Shown here: positions 33,388 through 42,655 of the stretch, piece by piece | Layout: the number at the start of each line of letters is the position of its first letter | How positions within the stretch are numbered: position 1 is the first letter of the stretch | Assembly: GCA_011365025.1 (NCBI GenBank) | Contig: RDOF01000015.1 | Coordinates: 5,795 to 69,794 of the forward strand | Direction: 5' to 3' | Length of the DNA stretch: 64,000 bases | Source: Candidatus Thorarchaeota archaeon | GTDB taxonomy: Archaea > Asgardarchaeota > Thorarchaeia > Thorarchaeales > Thorarchaeaceae | The notes under the pieces: model-generated | Told to the model about the DNA's origin: nothing | The model's database searches: none | The model's input: the letters and a program-made list of their open reading frames with translations, nothing else | Position numbers and translations under genes: made by a program

Positions 33388-33669
33388 TTATCCTCCCCCT
33401 ACTGGGGGGAATAATGCCACAGCGTCCCCATCCTTAAGTTTGGTGTCATACCCCTCAAGGAGTTCAATTCTTTTCCCATTGACCATGCAGGAGAAGAATC
33501 GCTTGAGGTCACCAGTTTCTTGGTCAATAACAGTGTCTGAGAAAGTTCTGCCGAATTTTCGTGTGAGTCTTTCAAGTACCTCTCTGATTGTGTGAGCTTC
33601 AATTTGGACACTTCTGGTACCCACTGCTTCACGGACCGTTGCGAAGAACTTCACTGTGACTTCAGCCAA
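33388..33669 (-). CDS. moaD: MoaD/ThiS-family sulfur carrier protein
   Basis: This 93-residue beta-grasp protein has VTVKFFATVREAVGTRSVQIE at the start, then RFFSCMVNGKRIELLEGY and KDGDAVALFPPVGGG at the end. The C-terminal Gly-Gly (here Gly-Gly-Gly) is the thiocarboxylate tail used for pterin dithiolene or thiolation reactions. Placed next to an AOR operon, it probably makes the tungstopterin cofactor; as an archaeal SAMP-type protein, protein modification is an alternative. The hydantoinase-type gene follows 36 bases downstream. Confidence 0.85.
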   Translation of the reverse strand: MAEVTVKFFATVREAVGTRSVQIEAHTIREVLERLTRKFGRTFSDTVIDQETGDLKRFFSCMVNGKRIELLEGYDTKLKDGDAVALFPPVGGG

Positions 33670-33816
33670 GTAAGACCACTCAATAATAGACCATGTTGAA
33701 TGCTTGTTTTAACCGTTGCTAACTACACCTAAAAAGGAACAACAGGAGTTATAGGCGAGTATGCCTTCGTGTAATCATTAGCCTGCGCGTGATTAGTCCC
33801 GAGGAGTGCTGAGCTT

Positions 33817-34701
33817 GTGGAAATAGTGGTCATTGGCCATCTCAGTAGAGACTGCATCGTTACACCTGAAGCTAAAATCGAGGCGCTAGGCGGTGGCGCT
33901 GCTTATGCAATGATTGCACCAGCTGTGGGAGCAATGGGCGCGGGGATTGTAAGCTGTGTGGGAAGTGATTTTGAGGAGAATTATATGGAGCTTCTCAAGA
34001 GCTCAGGATTGGACCTTTCGGGAGTCCATATTAGGGGCGAGAAGAGCACTCGCTTTATCAACGAGTATGGGCTGGAAGGCAGGGTCCAGCGCGTCGAAGC
34101 AATTGCGGAATCCATCACTCCAGAAGATATTCTTCCACAACACGTCGGTGCCAGTATCTACCACTTCTCACCCTTAACTTCGAAAGAGATCGATGCTGCT
34201 TGCTACACCAAGGTTCGCTTGGGCAGTCCGCTTATCTCCTTGGACGCTCAAGGCTATCTGCGCTATATTGAGGATGGCCGTGTCATAGAGAAGGAGTGGA
34301 AAGACTACACTCGAATTCTCTCTCTCGTAGATGTGGTAAAGCTCAACGAGTTGGAGTTGCAGGCCGCTTTTGAATCGCAATCTGAGCTTTCGACTGTGAC
34401 GGAGATCCTGGGGCTTGGCCCGCGTATTGTCTTGGTGACCAGAAGTAAAAAGGGGTCTACTGTTTACACAAGAAACACTCAGGTTGACATCCCACTGGTT
34501 CTTGGAACGGAATCTGCTGATTCTACCGGCAGTGGTGATGTTTACACCATGGGCTTTCTTCTGGAGTATATGCGGACTGGTGATGTCAAGAGAGCTGGCC
34601 TCTTTGGATCCACCTGCTCATCTTTCAATGCACAGACTCACGGACCTGTTGGAATGCCAAGTCGAGAGCAGGTCGAGGAACGGATGAAGGCGTATCTATA
34701 G
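33817..34701 (+). CDS. PfkB-family sugar or nucleoside kinase
   Basis: This 294-residue ribokinase-like protein has a GG-rich N-terminal loop (KIEALGGGAAYAMIAPA), VVKLNELELQAAF and a C-terminal DSTGSGDVYTMGFLLEYM, in which Asp acts as the base, followed by FNAQTHGPVG. It is shorter than ribokinase proper by the usual margin of archaeal members. The phosphate acceptor is unknown (ribose, inosine, fructose or a nucleoside). GTG start. It is the first of two plus-strand genes between the two AOR modules, so nucleoside salvage is a reasonable guess. Confidence 0.8.
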   Translation: MEIVVIGHLSRDCIVTPEAKIEALGGGAAYAMIAPAVGAMGAGIVSCVGSDFEENYMELLKSSGLDLSGVHIRGEKSTRFINEYGLEGRVQRVEAIAESITPEDILPQHVGASIYHFSPLTSKEIDAACYTKVRLGSPLISLDAQGYLRYIEDGRVIEKEWKDYTRILSLVDVVKLNELELQAAFESQSELSTVTEILGLGPRIVLVTRSKKGSTVYTRNTQVDIPLVLGTESADSTGSGDVYTMGFLLEYMRTGDVKRAGLFGSTCSSFNAQTHGPVGMPSREQVEERMKAYL

Positions 34702-34753
34702 CTGTAAACCATGTTCGAAACCCTTATCCAGAGTGCGCTTCGCCACATGGTAA

Positions 34754-35947
34754 GTGGTTATCTTGCTTGAGGACCTTAACTCACTGATGCAGAAGTATGA
34801 AGTGGATGCCATATTCGCATACGGTAGTGCCTTTGAAGTCCCAGATATTTTCTGGCTAACTGGGTTCAGATCGCCCGATAGAATAGGAGTCTTTCAACAA
34901 CAGGGTAAAACCACTGTTGGCATTACAGGACTAAAAACGTTAGACCGACTAAGGCGCGAGAGCATGATTAAGGACACATATGATGCAACGGATCAGTATA
35001 TGGAACTCATCACTTCTGGAAAAAGACTAACCGATAATCCTGAGTGGTTCTGGGGGAGAATCCTTGGCGAGATATTCGATGGTAAAACCCTTGGAGTACC
35101 CGACAGCCTGCCTGCATTTCTTGTAGTCGCGCTCCAAAAGCTTGGGTACGATGTGAAACCAGTATCAGACTTGTTTCTTGAGGGCCGTGCAACAAAATCT
35201 GATCGAGAACTGGGCCTAATCAGGAAAGCCGGAGATGCGACAATGGGTGCTATCTCCCAGGTCATTGAACTTGTTAAGGAAACTGAGATTGGTCCAAACA
35301 AGACCTTGATGCACAAGGGAACGCCCCTCACAGTCAGTACCATCAAGCTCTCACTTGATCACTTCCTACTTGACCAAGGTGCTGAGTCTGCTGAAGACTC
35401 GATTGTTGCCGTAGGCGAGAAAGGGTTTGACTGGCACTACCTGGGCAATCCAAAGGACAAACTGAAGGCTGAGATGCCAATTATTATTGACGTCTTTCCG
35501 AGATTAAAACGGGAACGGTATATTGCCGACGTGACAAGGACTGCTGTCAAGGGTACGGTATCAAAGAAGCTCAAAGACATGTTCGAGGCTGTTCATGCAG
35601 CCCACATGGCCTCTGTTGATGCACTCACTGCAGGCGTGCAGATAGATGAAGTAAACATGGCCTGTTACAATACGCTTCAGAAACACGGCTACAAGTCTAG
35701 ACGCCTTGATCCTACAACGAAGGACGGGATGACCCACGGTCTTGGGCATGGTATTGGGTTAGACGTACACGAACAGCCTAGTACATATGACCGGGAGGGC
35801 CATTTTGAAGTGGGCCATGTCACTACAATAGAACCCGGGGTCTATTTCGAGGGATTCGGCGGGGTTCGCATAGAGGATGACTATGCTGTTACAACTGGCC
35901 GAGCCAAACACCTCACAAAAGGAATCGACCCATTCCTGTTCCTATGA
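34754..35947 (+). CDS. M24-family peptidase/creatinase-like protein
   Basis: This 397-residue protein has a creatinase/Xaa-Pro aminopeptidase layout: an N-terminal alpha/beta domain (to about residue 155) and a pita-bread C-terminal domain. The five metal ligands are present: Asp in PIIIDVFPR, Asp in YIADVTRT, His in GLGHGIGLDVHE, Glu in TIEPGVYFE and Glu in VRIEDDY. Members hydrolyse Xaa-Pro dipeptides, creatine or related amides. Its position beside cyclic amidohydrolase genes would suit amidinohydrolase or ureide substrates, but peptide hydrolysis remains likely. Confidence 0.85.
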   Translation: MVILLEDLNSLMQKYEVDAIFAYGSAFEVPDIFWLTGFRSPDRIGVFQQQGKTTVGITGLKTLDRLRRESMIKDTYDATDQYMELITSGKRLTDNPEWFWGRILGEIFDGKTLGVPDSLPAFLVVALQKLGYDVKPVSDLFLEGRATKSDRELGLIRKAGDATMGAISQVIELVKETEIGPNKTLMHKGTPLTVSTIKLSLDHFLLDQGAESAEDSIVAVGEKGFDWHYLGNPKDKLKAEMPIIIDVFPRLKRERYIADVTRTAVKGTVSKKLKDMFEAVHAAHMASVDALTAGVQIDEVNMACYNTLQKHGYKSRRLDPTTKDGMTHGLGHGIGLDVHEQPSTYDREGHFEVGHVTTIEPGVYFEGFGGVRIEDDYAVTTGRAKHLTKGIDPFLFL

Positions 35948-35959
35948 ACTCGGCCTTGG

Positions 35960-37054
35960 CTATTCAATAGACAGTGCGTTATAGGGGCAGACTGAAACGC
36001 ACATGCCGCATCCTTCGCAGGCCTCTCGGCTGATCTCAAAGAGATTCTCGGCCTTATCCACTGTAATTGCATGATACACACACGACTTCTCGCATAGACC
36101 ACAGCGAGTACATGCATTAAGGTCAACCCTTGGAGGTGGTTTGAGGGATACTCCTTTGGCAAGATATGGGAGTGCTAGCCCGCAAATATCATCAACTGCT
36201 TTGTATTCGTGGATGTCTAGCCACTCATTGATCTCTTTCGCAATCCTACCGTAGACAGTGTCACCATCAAGGATTGCCGCCGTACAAACCTCAACTGCAG
36301 ACGCTCCTGCCATGAAGAATTCGATAGCATCCTTCCCCGTTGTCACTCCGCCAACCCCAATGACAGGTTTGCTTATGGCGCGAGCAATTTCAGCAACGCA
36401 TCTTAGGGCTATGGGCTTTATCGCACTCCCACTCATCCAGCCTTCCCCGTATTCACTACCGAGAAATGGCCTACCTGTTTCAATATCGATTCTGAGACAA
36501 GGTCCGTATGTATTAATGGCCACCACACCATCTACGAAGGGTTCCACAGCCTTTGCTACAGATGCTACATCTACTTTGGGACTGATCTTGGCGAAGATTG
36601 GAACATCAACAGCTTCGCGAAGTGCCTTTGCTATCTCTGCATGTCCGCCCACATAGTGTGTACTGAACTCTATCCCATGCACTCCCTTCTCAACAATTTT
36701 GGGTGCAATTGCAGAGACCTCGTCCGGAGTGTAGCCTACACTAGCTATAAGTGGCAAGCCCGAGCTAAGGGCAATGGCATACTCCTTCTCAAGCCATTGG
36801 TCAACTGGAATCTCGCTCCAGAGCTCGGCATTTAGAATTCCTCGTCTTGACTCCGCTCTTCCACTACCAAGTGCAGACATATTTGGTTTAGGAACATCAG
36901 CTGGTTTGAGGCTAACAGTCTTTGCTACAAGACCTCCTACGCCACCCGCAGCAGCATTCAATAGTGTCATGCCATCTCGGGATGTAGGGCCAGCTGCAGT
37001 GAGAACAGGGTTCCTGAATTTTAGGCCTGCAACCTCAATCTTTAGGTCTGCCAT
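35960..37054 (-). CDS. preA: Dihydropyrimidine dehydrogenase-like (PreA-type) FMN/ferredoxin protein
   Basis: A dihydroorotate-dehydrogenase-like FMN barrel (about residues 1-290) is fused to two [4Fe-4S] motifs at the C-terminus (CTRCGLCEKSCVYH and CEGCGMCVSVCPYN). The barrel shows VLTAAGPTSRDGMTL, VPIFAKISPKVD, VGGVTTGKDAIEFFMAGA and VEVCTAAIL. PreA-type enzymes reduce or oxidise dihydropyrimidines; the archaeal DHODH-ferredoxin fusions can also use other substrates. Start ATG 37054 is preferred on family length; ATG 37081 is an alternative. It follows the DUF362 gene in one operon direction. Confidence 0.8.
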   Translation of the reverse strand: MADLKIEVAGLKFRNPVLTAAGPTSRDGMTLLNAAAGGVGGLVAKTVSLKPADVPKPNMSALGSGRAESRRGILNAELWSEIPVDQWLEKEYAIALSSGLPLIASVGYTPDEVSAIAPKIVEKGVHGIEFSTHYVGGHAEIAKALREAVDVPIFAKISPKVDVASVAKAVEPFVDGVVAINTYGPCLRIDIETGRPFLGSEYGEGWMSGSAIKPIALRCVAEIARAISKPVIGVGGVTTGKDAIEFFMAGASAVEVCTAAILDGDTVYGRIAKEINEWLDIHEYKAVDDICGLALPYLAKGVSLKPPPRVDLNACTRCGLCEKSCVYHAITVDKAENLFEISREACEGCGMCVSVCPYNALSIE

Positions 37055-37108
37055 GCTTTGCTGAAGGCCATTCATCAACATAAGAGTTGCTTGATAGGTC
37101 GGAGTGCA

Positions 37109-38062
37109 TCAGCTCGGGAAATCAACTAGGTTCTCAAAGCCCAGTTTGACAGTATGATCGCTCCATTCTCCAAGTGTTTCATAAGCAAGACTAAGATAGT
37201 CGACCTCGTTTGGGTTGAGTCCCATCTGTGAGCATACAAGCGCATCGAGCTCAAGAAGGTTTCTGCCGCCCCATATCACTCCCATATCTTGATGGATTTT
37301 TGGTTTCGCAACGTTATCAACGGTTTCTGATGTTGAGAAGACCCCCTCAATTATCCCTCTTGTGCTGAAAAGCGAGAGATACACTTTGCTAATATCAATT
37401 ATATTCCTACTTAGATAGCAGTCATTCTCACCGTGATATTTCCCTCTCCATGGACTCGGAATCATTCCAAACATGTTCTTCAATGTCAGCGAGACAAATT
37501 TTTCACTCAGTGACCTCTTTGGCTTGGCTAAACTGAGAAGAGTACCACCTCTCATTTCAAGCAGGCGCTGGGGGACCAAGCTATATAGACTCTTGTTTTG
37601 CAGAGGCCCAAATTTCTTCTCAACCTCATCCTGTACAAGGCTAGGATCACCAAGTCGTCCAGCCCACAGCTCCTCTGAGAGGTTGAGATATTGTACATCG
37701 TATCTGTCTAGTACTTCTTGCATCTTCGAGAAGTTTAGAAACCACTTGTCATTGTCCCTAAATTGCTTCCTTGTCTGCCGCCTTAATTTGGTCAGGAAAG
37801 CAGTGTCACGATGACCTTCAAACTCAAGGAAAAACTGACATCTCCAAACTGCATGGCTTTCCACAATAATTGTCTCTGAATCAATGGCCGATAGAGTCCA
37901 ATCTAATAACTTGCTTTCAGTGAAGGCCATAGATGAAGACCAATTCGGCTTGATAATAACTGGAGGCTTTAGATCAAGCTTGGAGATTATCTGTTTGTAC
38001 TTCGCCCTTGAGCCGTCGCTAGTGAATAGAGCTGGACCAAGGGTGATGACATCCCTAGTCAT
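37109..38062 (-). CDS. DUF362-domain protein
   Basis: This 317-residue protein of the DUF362 family (iron-sulfur or redox-associated, of unknown chemistry) has the opening KPPVIIKPNWSSS, the FVSLTLKNMFGMIPSP block and an aspartate-rich ALVCSQMGLNPNEVDY region. Family members are often fused to ferredoxin domains; here ferredoxin motifs are absent, but the next gene downstream (PreA-like) and the AOR ferredoxin supply them. It sits between the PreA-like gene and the second AOR. Confidence 0.75.
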   Translation of the reverse strand: MTRDVITLGPALFTSDGSRAKYKQIISKLDLKPPVIIKPNWSSSMAFTESKLLDWTLSAIDSETIIVESHAVWRCQFFLEFEGHRDTAFLTKLRRQTRKQFRDNDKWFLNFSKMQEVLDRYDVQYLNLSEELWAGRLGDPSLVQDEVEKKFGPLQNKSLYSLVPQRLLEMRGGTLLSLAKPKRSLSEKFVSLTLKNMFGMIPSPWRGKYHGENDCYLSRNIIDISKVYLSLFSTRGIIEGVFSTSETVDNVAKPKIHQDMGVIWGGRNLLELDALVCSQMGLNPNEVDYLSLAYETLGEWSDHTVKLGFENLVDFPS

Positions 38063-38114
38063 AGTACCTATTCTAAATGACCTATTCTTGGGTCTTTCGA
38101 ACAGAGCATTCCTA

Positions 38115-40043
38115 TCATCTGAGCATCTTTCGTTGCTGAAGGTCTTTTGCTACATAGTCCAATCCAAGGTTCAGAAGCTTTTCCTTTCTGGGATAGCCTG
38201 TTTCTCTATCACAGCCTCTGAAGTCATAGTACTCATCAAGCATCTCATCCAAGTCTGGAAGCCCTCCCTTTGAGGGGCCTGTTGGCATTGGATCTTTGAG
38301 AAGTCGTTTTGGCAGAGTTTCCTCTTTTCGAGTAATCCCCAACCTATGATTGTATGCTCTTCGCAGGTGGCTTATTCTCTCTGCAGCCGTGCGAACATAC
38401 TTCGGATCCGCCCAATCCTTCATTCCTGTTAAAGGCGCGATGACATTACTGAAAGTATCAAAGTAAAATACTGGTGGCCACATTGTTCCATACTTGCAAA
38501 TCACTGAGCTGTCTACAAGGGCGTAGAGGTCTTCCATGTCCCAGACAAGCTCGCCCTTGTGTTTTGGCGACATTATGTCCAAGATGGCCTCGGTCTTCTC
38601 CTCTCCAAACCGTCGTGTCACAATATCTGGATAACCAAGTTCCTCTAAGCTTGATAGGCTCCTGAGATGGTCTGCTCCGCGCACATTGGTCGCGTAAGTA
38701 AGACCGATTGATTGATGAGCTCTAGGATCCTGTCCAGATGCTTCCAGACCTTTGACATGGACCGCATACTTCCAAGCATCACCCCCAATCTCCTCCGCTG
38801 CGTTACGTACTCCTTTGCCAAGCAGTTCGCCAATACCTTCTCGCTTCGCTATCATCTCTACGAGTTGGACCATTGAGTCCACATTTCCCCAAGAGAGGTC
38901 AATCCCCCCAGTGTCCTTTTCTGTAATAATTCCGTGTTCCCAGAGGTCCATTGCAAAGCTAATGCTCTTCCCACAGGATATTGTATCTAGGCCAAGAAGG
39001 TCGCATCGTGTGCCCATATGAATAACAGAAGCCAAGTCATTATTCATGCAATTGGACCCGAATGCCATGAGCGTCTCGTATTCCGGTCCGCCTGCTGGCC
39101 CTCCTGCAAAAGGCCCATCCTTTATTCGATAGATGTACTTACAGCCTACCGCACAACCATGACATGCCTCCTGTCCAATTCGAAACTTTGCTGCTATAGC
39201 CTCGGGCCCGATATCATCGGCGTCCTCGTAGAAGCCGGTCCAATGGTTTTTCGTTGGAAGCCGACCAATTTCATTGATTATGGCAACAAGGTCGGTCGTT
39301 CCATAGCGTCGTAGGGATGCTAGTGACTCTGTCCAAAGCGGGTCGTTCAGTTTCTCCATCTCGACCGCATTTGCCTCAAGATACTTCTCCATGTCATGAG
39401 CTTCAAGACCAAGGGCGCCGGTAGCAGCAATGCCTTTCACGTTCTTTGACCCCAGAACGGCACCAATCCCAGTACGCCCTGCAGCGCGGTAATAGTCGAC
39501 AATTATACAAGAATAGAGAACTTGGCTCTCTCCAGCTGGACCAATGACAGCAGTTTCTATCTCAGGATTCTTGTGCTCTTCTCTAATCATGTCAGTGGTT
39601 TCAGCAGTTTCTCTCCCCCATAGATCACTTGCATCCAGTAACTCAGCGTTTCCATCTCTAAGAAATAGATAGACCGGTTTCGGAGACCGCCCGTTGAAGA
39701 TGATGAAATCAAAACCAGCGTATTTCATCTCAGGCCCAAAGAACCCTCCAGCATGGCTTTCCGCCCACACACCTGTAAGTGGCGACTTGGAGGAGAACAT
39801 GAACCTTCCCGACGGCGAGAACATCACTCCGGTGAGCGGCCCAGTTCCCGCAATCACGATATTTTCTGGGGAGAAGGGCTTTGTTTCAGGGCCTGTTCGG
39901 TCCCACATAATCTTGGCCGCAACTCCGCTTCCGCCAAGGTATAGTCTTGCCCATTCTTCCTCCATCTCACGTTTCATGATTTTCCCTTTGGTGAGGTCAA
40001 TGTCTAGATAGTATCCTGCATAGCCTTTGTATGGAAATGTCAT
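38115..40043 (-). CDS. Aldehyde:ferredoxin oxidoreductase, tungsten-type, second paralog
   Basis: This 642-residue AOR-family enzyme has the complete cluster motif CHGCAVGC (Cys294, Cys297, Cys301) and the fourth Cys in SVICKYGTMW. The N-terminal domain shows IAGTGPLTGVMFSPSGRF and SHAGGFFGPEMK, and the pterin region NVRGADHLRSLSS. It differs from the first paralog in the motif and in the variable loops, so its aldehyde specificity probably differs. It is preceded by a partner ferredoxin with overlapping stop and start. Confidence 0.92.
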   Translation of the reverse strand: MTFPYKGYAGYYLDIDLTKGKIMKREMEEEWARLYLGGSGVAAKIMWDRTGPETKPFSPENIVIAGTGPLTGVMFSPSGRFMFSSKSPLTGVWAESHAGGFFGPEMKYAGFDFIIFNGRSPKPVYLFLRDGNAELLDASDLWGRETAETTDMIREEHKNPEIETAVIGPAGESQVLYSCIIVDYYRAAGRTGIGAVLGSKNVKGIAATGALGLEAHDMEKYLEANAVEMEKLNDPLWTESLASLRRYGTTDLVAIINEIGRLPTKNHWTGFYEDADDIGPEAIAAKFRIGQEACHGCAVGCKYIYRIKDGPFAGGPAGGPEYETLMAFGSNCMNNDLASVIHMGTRCDLLGLDTISCGKSISFAMDLWEHGIITEKDTGGIDLSWGNVDSMVQLVEMIAKREGIGELLGKGVRNAAEEIGGDAWKYAVHVKGLEASGQDPRAHQSIGLTYATNVRGADHLRSLSSLEELGYPDIVTRRFGEEKTEAILDIMSPKHKGELVWDMEDLYALVDSSVICKYGTMWPPVFYFDTFSNVIAPLTGMKDWADPKYVRTAAERISHLRRAYNHRLGITRKEETLPKRLLKDPMPTGPSKGGLPDLDEMLDEYYDFRGCDRETGYPRKEKLLNLGLDYVAKDLQQRKMLR

Positions 40044-40531
40044 TCTTCAGCCTCCGCTAGATTCACTTCAAAAAATGGAGATAGCACTTCAACACCCTTT
40101 GATCTCTCCAAACGCCCCTTTGGACCGGATTCAACAAAGGTGATGGCTCCGTAGTCGCAGGCCTTGACGCAGGCAGGATCGCCGCCACAAAGGTCGCACT
40201 TTATGGCCTTCCTCGAACGCGGGTCAATTTCTATGCCACCATAGATACAGGCTGTGACACAGTTCTGACATCCTATGCACGTGTCATCATTGACATAGAG
40301 TGCTCCATATTCATTTCTTTGAATTGCTCCATTTGGACAAGCCTGTTCACAGAGGGGTGTTTCACATTGAAGGCAAACCACAGGCACGACAAGATCTCTC
40401 TTCTCCTCCTTTATGACCTGTATTCTCGCTCTTCTGGGATTGAAAGTGCCAGTATGGCTAATAGAGCAAGCGAGTTCACAGTTTCTACAGCCTGTGCATT
40501 TTTCTATATCAATTGCAAGAATCTTTGTCAA
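40040..40531 (-). CDS. 4Fe-4S polyferredoxin, partner of the second AOR
   Basis: This 163-residue HycB-type ferredoxin has CTGCRNCELAC near residue 12, CLQCETPLCEQACP, CIGCQNCVTAC and CDLCGGDPACVKAC, four cluster motifs, two of them with an extended final spacer. Its stop overlaps the AOR start by four bases (ATGA), as in the first pair, so it is the dedicated electron acceptor. Upstream lies a TATA/palindrome region that may direct transcription of the kinase gene in the opposite direction. Confidence 0.88.
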   Translation of the reverse strand: MTKILAIDIEKCTGCRNCELACSISHTGTFNPRRARIQVIKEEKRDLVVPVVCLQCETPLCEQACPNGAIQRNEYGALYVNDDTCIGCQNCVTACIYGGIEIDPRSRKAIKCDLCGGDPACVKACDYGAITFVESGPKGRLERSKGVEVLSPFFEVNLAEAEE

Positions 40532-40674
40532 GTCCTTGACCTCTCCATGGGCGTGAGTGACCTCTTTACCGAATCCATTTGAACCTTTAAGTCATTACCA
40601 TCCTGCCATATACTTCGGCATCTTTAGTCACTTCATGGTTAGGATGATTCCCCCATTGCGAAGGAAATACTTGG

Positions 40675-40682
40675 ATATAAAA
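40675..40682 (+). promoter_or_regulatory. TATA box upstream of the PAS kinase gene
   Basis: ATATAAAA (in the context GGATATAAAAG) predicts a transcript start near 40703, on the palindrome at 40692-40706. The next plus-strand gene is the kinase at 40810, which gives a leader of about 105 bases. Confidence 0.55.
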
Positions 40683-40691
40683 GAAAGCTTA

Positions 40692-40706
40692 GCGAGCACT
40701 GCTCGC
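40692..40706. promoter_or_regulatory. Palindrome GCGAGCA-C-TGCTCGC, probable operator or leader hairpin
   Basis: Two perfect 7-base arms flank a central C and overlap the predicted start of transcription. It may be an operator, or a hairpin at the 5' end of the kinase mRNA. Confidence 0.45.
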
Positions 40707-40809
40707 CTGTATTGGCCTTTGATGGAGGACCATGACCTTCCTCTTATGAACCCTTATTAGGCCATATTAGCAAGCAACGCCATAGTTAACACACAGAATT
40801 GAGTACTAA

Positions 40810-42591
40810 ATGAAGCAAGACCGAGCGCGATTCCGTGAAATCGCTGAAAACATGCCATTAGCTGTCCTTGAGTTTGGAGTTGGCTTCACTCTTAGCTATG
40901 CAAATCGAAAAGCCCTCGATCTACTTCAATTCGATGAAAGCGATTTAGAAAAGGAGATACCTGTTTACGATCTTGTCGCTCCAGAGCAGGCCGACCTTGT
41001 CCGAGAAGGACTGAAGCAATTGGCAAAAGGACAGGAACCCACCTCAATTAGCCTTAGGATTGTTCGCAAGGATAGTGCTCAAATTCCCGCGCAAGTCTAC
41101 ACGGAACGAATTCTCTCAAATGGCACACTTGAAGGTTTTCTCGTATACCTTGTCGATTTGTCCAGAAGAGCTGCCATTGAGGATAAGATGCATGAGCGGC
41201 GGAGTCTCCTTGAGTTTACAGTTGAGCATTCTGGGTTTACCGGAATCATGATAATTGACAATCAATTCACGGTGGAGTATGTCAATGACAAATTATGCGA
41301 TATCGTCGGGCGAAGACGTTCAGAGCTGCTAGGCCAAGACTTTCGTCAGTTCCTTCACCATGAAAGCGCCGTGCTTGTAGCTGAACGGTACAAGCTCCGG
41401 CAGGCCGGAAAAAAAGTCCCTCCAAGCTATGAATTCAAGATATTGCTACCTGATGACTCAGCGCGAGACTTGGCCGTCTATGCCAGCACGCTAATCGCAG
41501 AAGATGGGTCGATGAAATCGGTGGCCCAGCTGATGGATGTTACAGAGGAAAAAGCGCAGCGTCATCAACTCGAGGAGAGTGAGCGTCGTTGGAGGACACT
41601 TGTTGAAACCATGACAGCTGGTCTGGGACTAGATGATGAAACGGGACACATCACCTATGCAAACAAGGCGCTCTATGATATGGTGGAATATGAAGAACAA
41701 GAGCTGGTGGGCTTGCCAAGCCACAAGATTATCTCTGGAATCACGGATGAACAGCAAGAGCACCGCTTAGCTGCGAGAAAAGCTGGCGAAATTGAGCATT
41801 ATGAAGCCAATCTAGTGACCAAGTCGGGGAAACTAATCCCCACGATGGTTTCAGCGACTCCCATTTTTGGCCCCAATGGCAGGTACATGGGTAGTTTCGG
41901 TATCTTTAGCGATGTTTCTGACCTCAAAACCGCAGAGAATGAAGTGCGCTTTCTCCTTGACCTCCTACTCCATGACATAGGCAATCAACTTCAGTTGATT
42001 CTTGCAGGCGGGGATTTGATTTGCGATGGCTGTGATTCTGAGGAGATTCAAAAAGCAAAGCAGTACGTACTGGATGGCGCGGTAAGAAGCATAGAGCTCA
42101 TTTCAAAAGTTCGAAGGGCGGAAGAAGCGAAGAGTGAACCCCTTGGTCCTGTTGATCTAATAGAAGTACTTCAACATGAGATTGAGAATATTGCAAAGCA
42201 GTATGAAGTCAACATGGAACTACATCGTATTCCTGAAAGCATGCTTGTCTACGCTGACAGTGCTCTATCTCAGCTCCTATGGAACATAATGGAGAACGGT
42301 GTAAAGCACAATCCTAGGAAAGTTAAGACCCTATGGATTGCAGGGCATGACCTCGGCGACCGGTTTCTGCTTGCATTTGCGGATGATGGCCCTGGACTGA
42401 ACCACAGCAAGAAGGAGCGATTGTTCGATGCAGGTCGCCGCTTTGGTGGTGTGGGATTGCATCTGGTTCGACGATTGGCAGAGAAGTATGGGGCAAACCT
42501 GAAGGTTCAGGACAGAATAGAAGGGCACCCTGAGACCGGCCTGAAGGTGAGTGTTGAGTTTAGGGTGGCAAAACCAGAATCTGCTGAATAG
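40810..42591 (+). CDS. PAS-domain sensor histidine kinase
   Basis: This cytoplasmic kinase of 593 residues has no membrane helix. Three PAS domains can be traced (about 1-115, 130-255 and 260-380), each with the typical N-terminal cap and a PAC tail. A DHp helix carries the phosphorylatable His in LLDLLLHDIGNQLQLI, near residue 392. The ATPase domain follows (LLWNIMENGVKHNP as N box, FADDGPG as G1, GVGLHLVRRLA as G2). No response regulator is adjacent. With three PAS domains it might sense redox or a small molecule in the cytoplasm. Start ATG 40810. Confidence 0.9.
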   Translation: MKQDRARFREIAENMPLAVLEFGVGFTLSYANRKALDLLQFDESDLEKEIPVYDLVAPEQADLVREGLKQLAKGQEPTSISLRIVRKDSAQIPAQVYTERILSNGTLEGFLVYLVDLSRRAAIEDKMHERRSLLEFTVEHSGFTGIMIIDNQFTVEYVNDKLCDIVGRRRSELLGQDFRQFLHHESAVLVAERYKLRQAGKKVPPSYEFKILLPDDSARDLAVYASTLIAEDGSMKSVAQLMDVTEEKAQRHQLEESERRWRTLVETMTAGLGLDDETGHITYANKALYDMVEYEEQELVGLPSHKIISGITDEQQEHRLAARKAGEIEHYEANLVTKSGKLIPTMVSATPIFGPNGRYMGSFGIFSDVSDLKTAENEVRFLLDLLLHDIGNQLQLILAGGDLICDGCDSEEIQKAKQYVLDGAVRSIELISKVRRAEEAKSEPLGPVDLIEVLQHEIENIAKQYEVNMELHRIPESMLVYADSALSQLLWNIMENGVKHNPRKVKTLWIAGHDLGDRFLLAFADDGPGLNHSKKERLFDAGRRFGGVGLHLVRRLAEKYGANLKVQDRIEGHPETGLKVSVEFRVAKPESAE

Positions 42592-42655
42592 AACCCCACT
42601 ACCGCAATCATTATGTCGTTGATGAACATGTGCTGCTTTGGCAGAGGCGGCAATA

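Noticed and set aside
37055..37111. The TGA ending the DUF362 gene is in frame with the PreA-like gene, with no stop in between; a UGA-Sec fusion was considered.
   Set aside because: Chance in-frame alignment is common (the same occurs between the DUF47 gene and endA at 9023-9041), the intervening residues have no conserved Sec context, and both proteins are full length on their own.
40557..40760. A 67-residue plus-strand ORF between the ferredoxin and kinase genes.
   Set aside because: It lacks a Shine-Dalgarno, its composition is unlike the neighbours and the strong TATA box and palindrome lie inside it.
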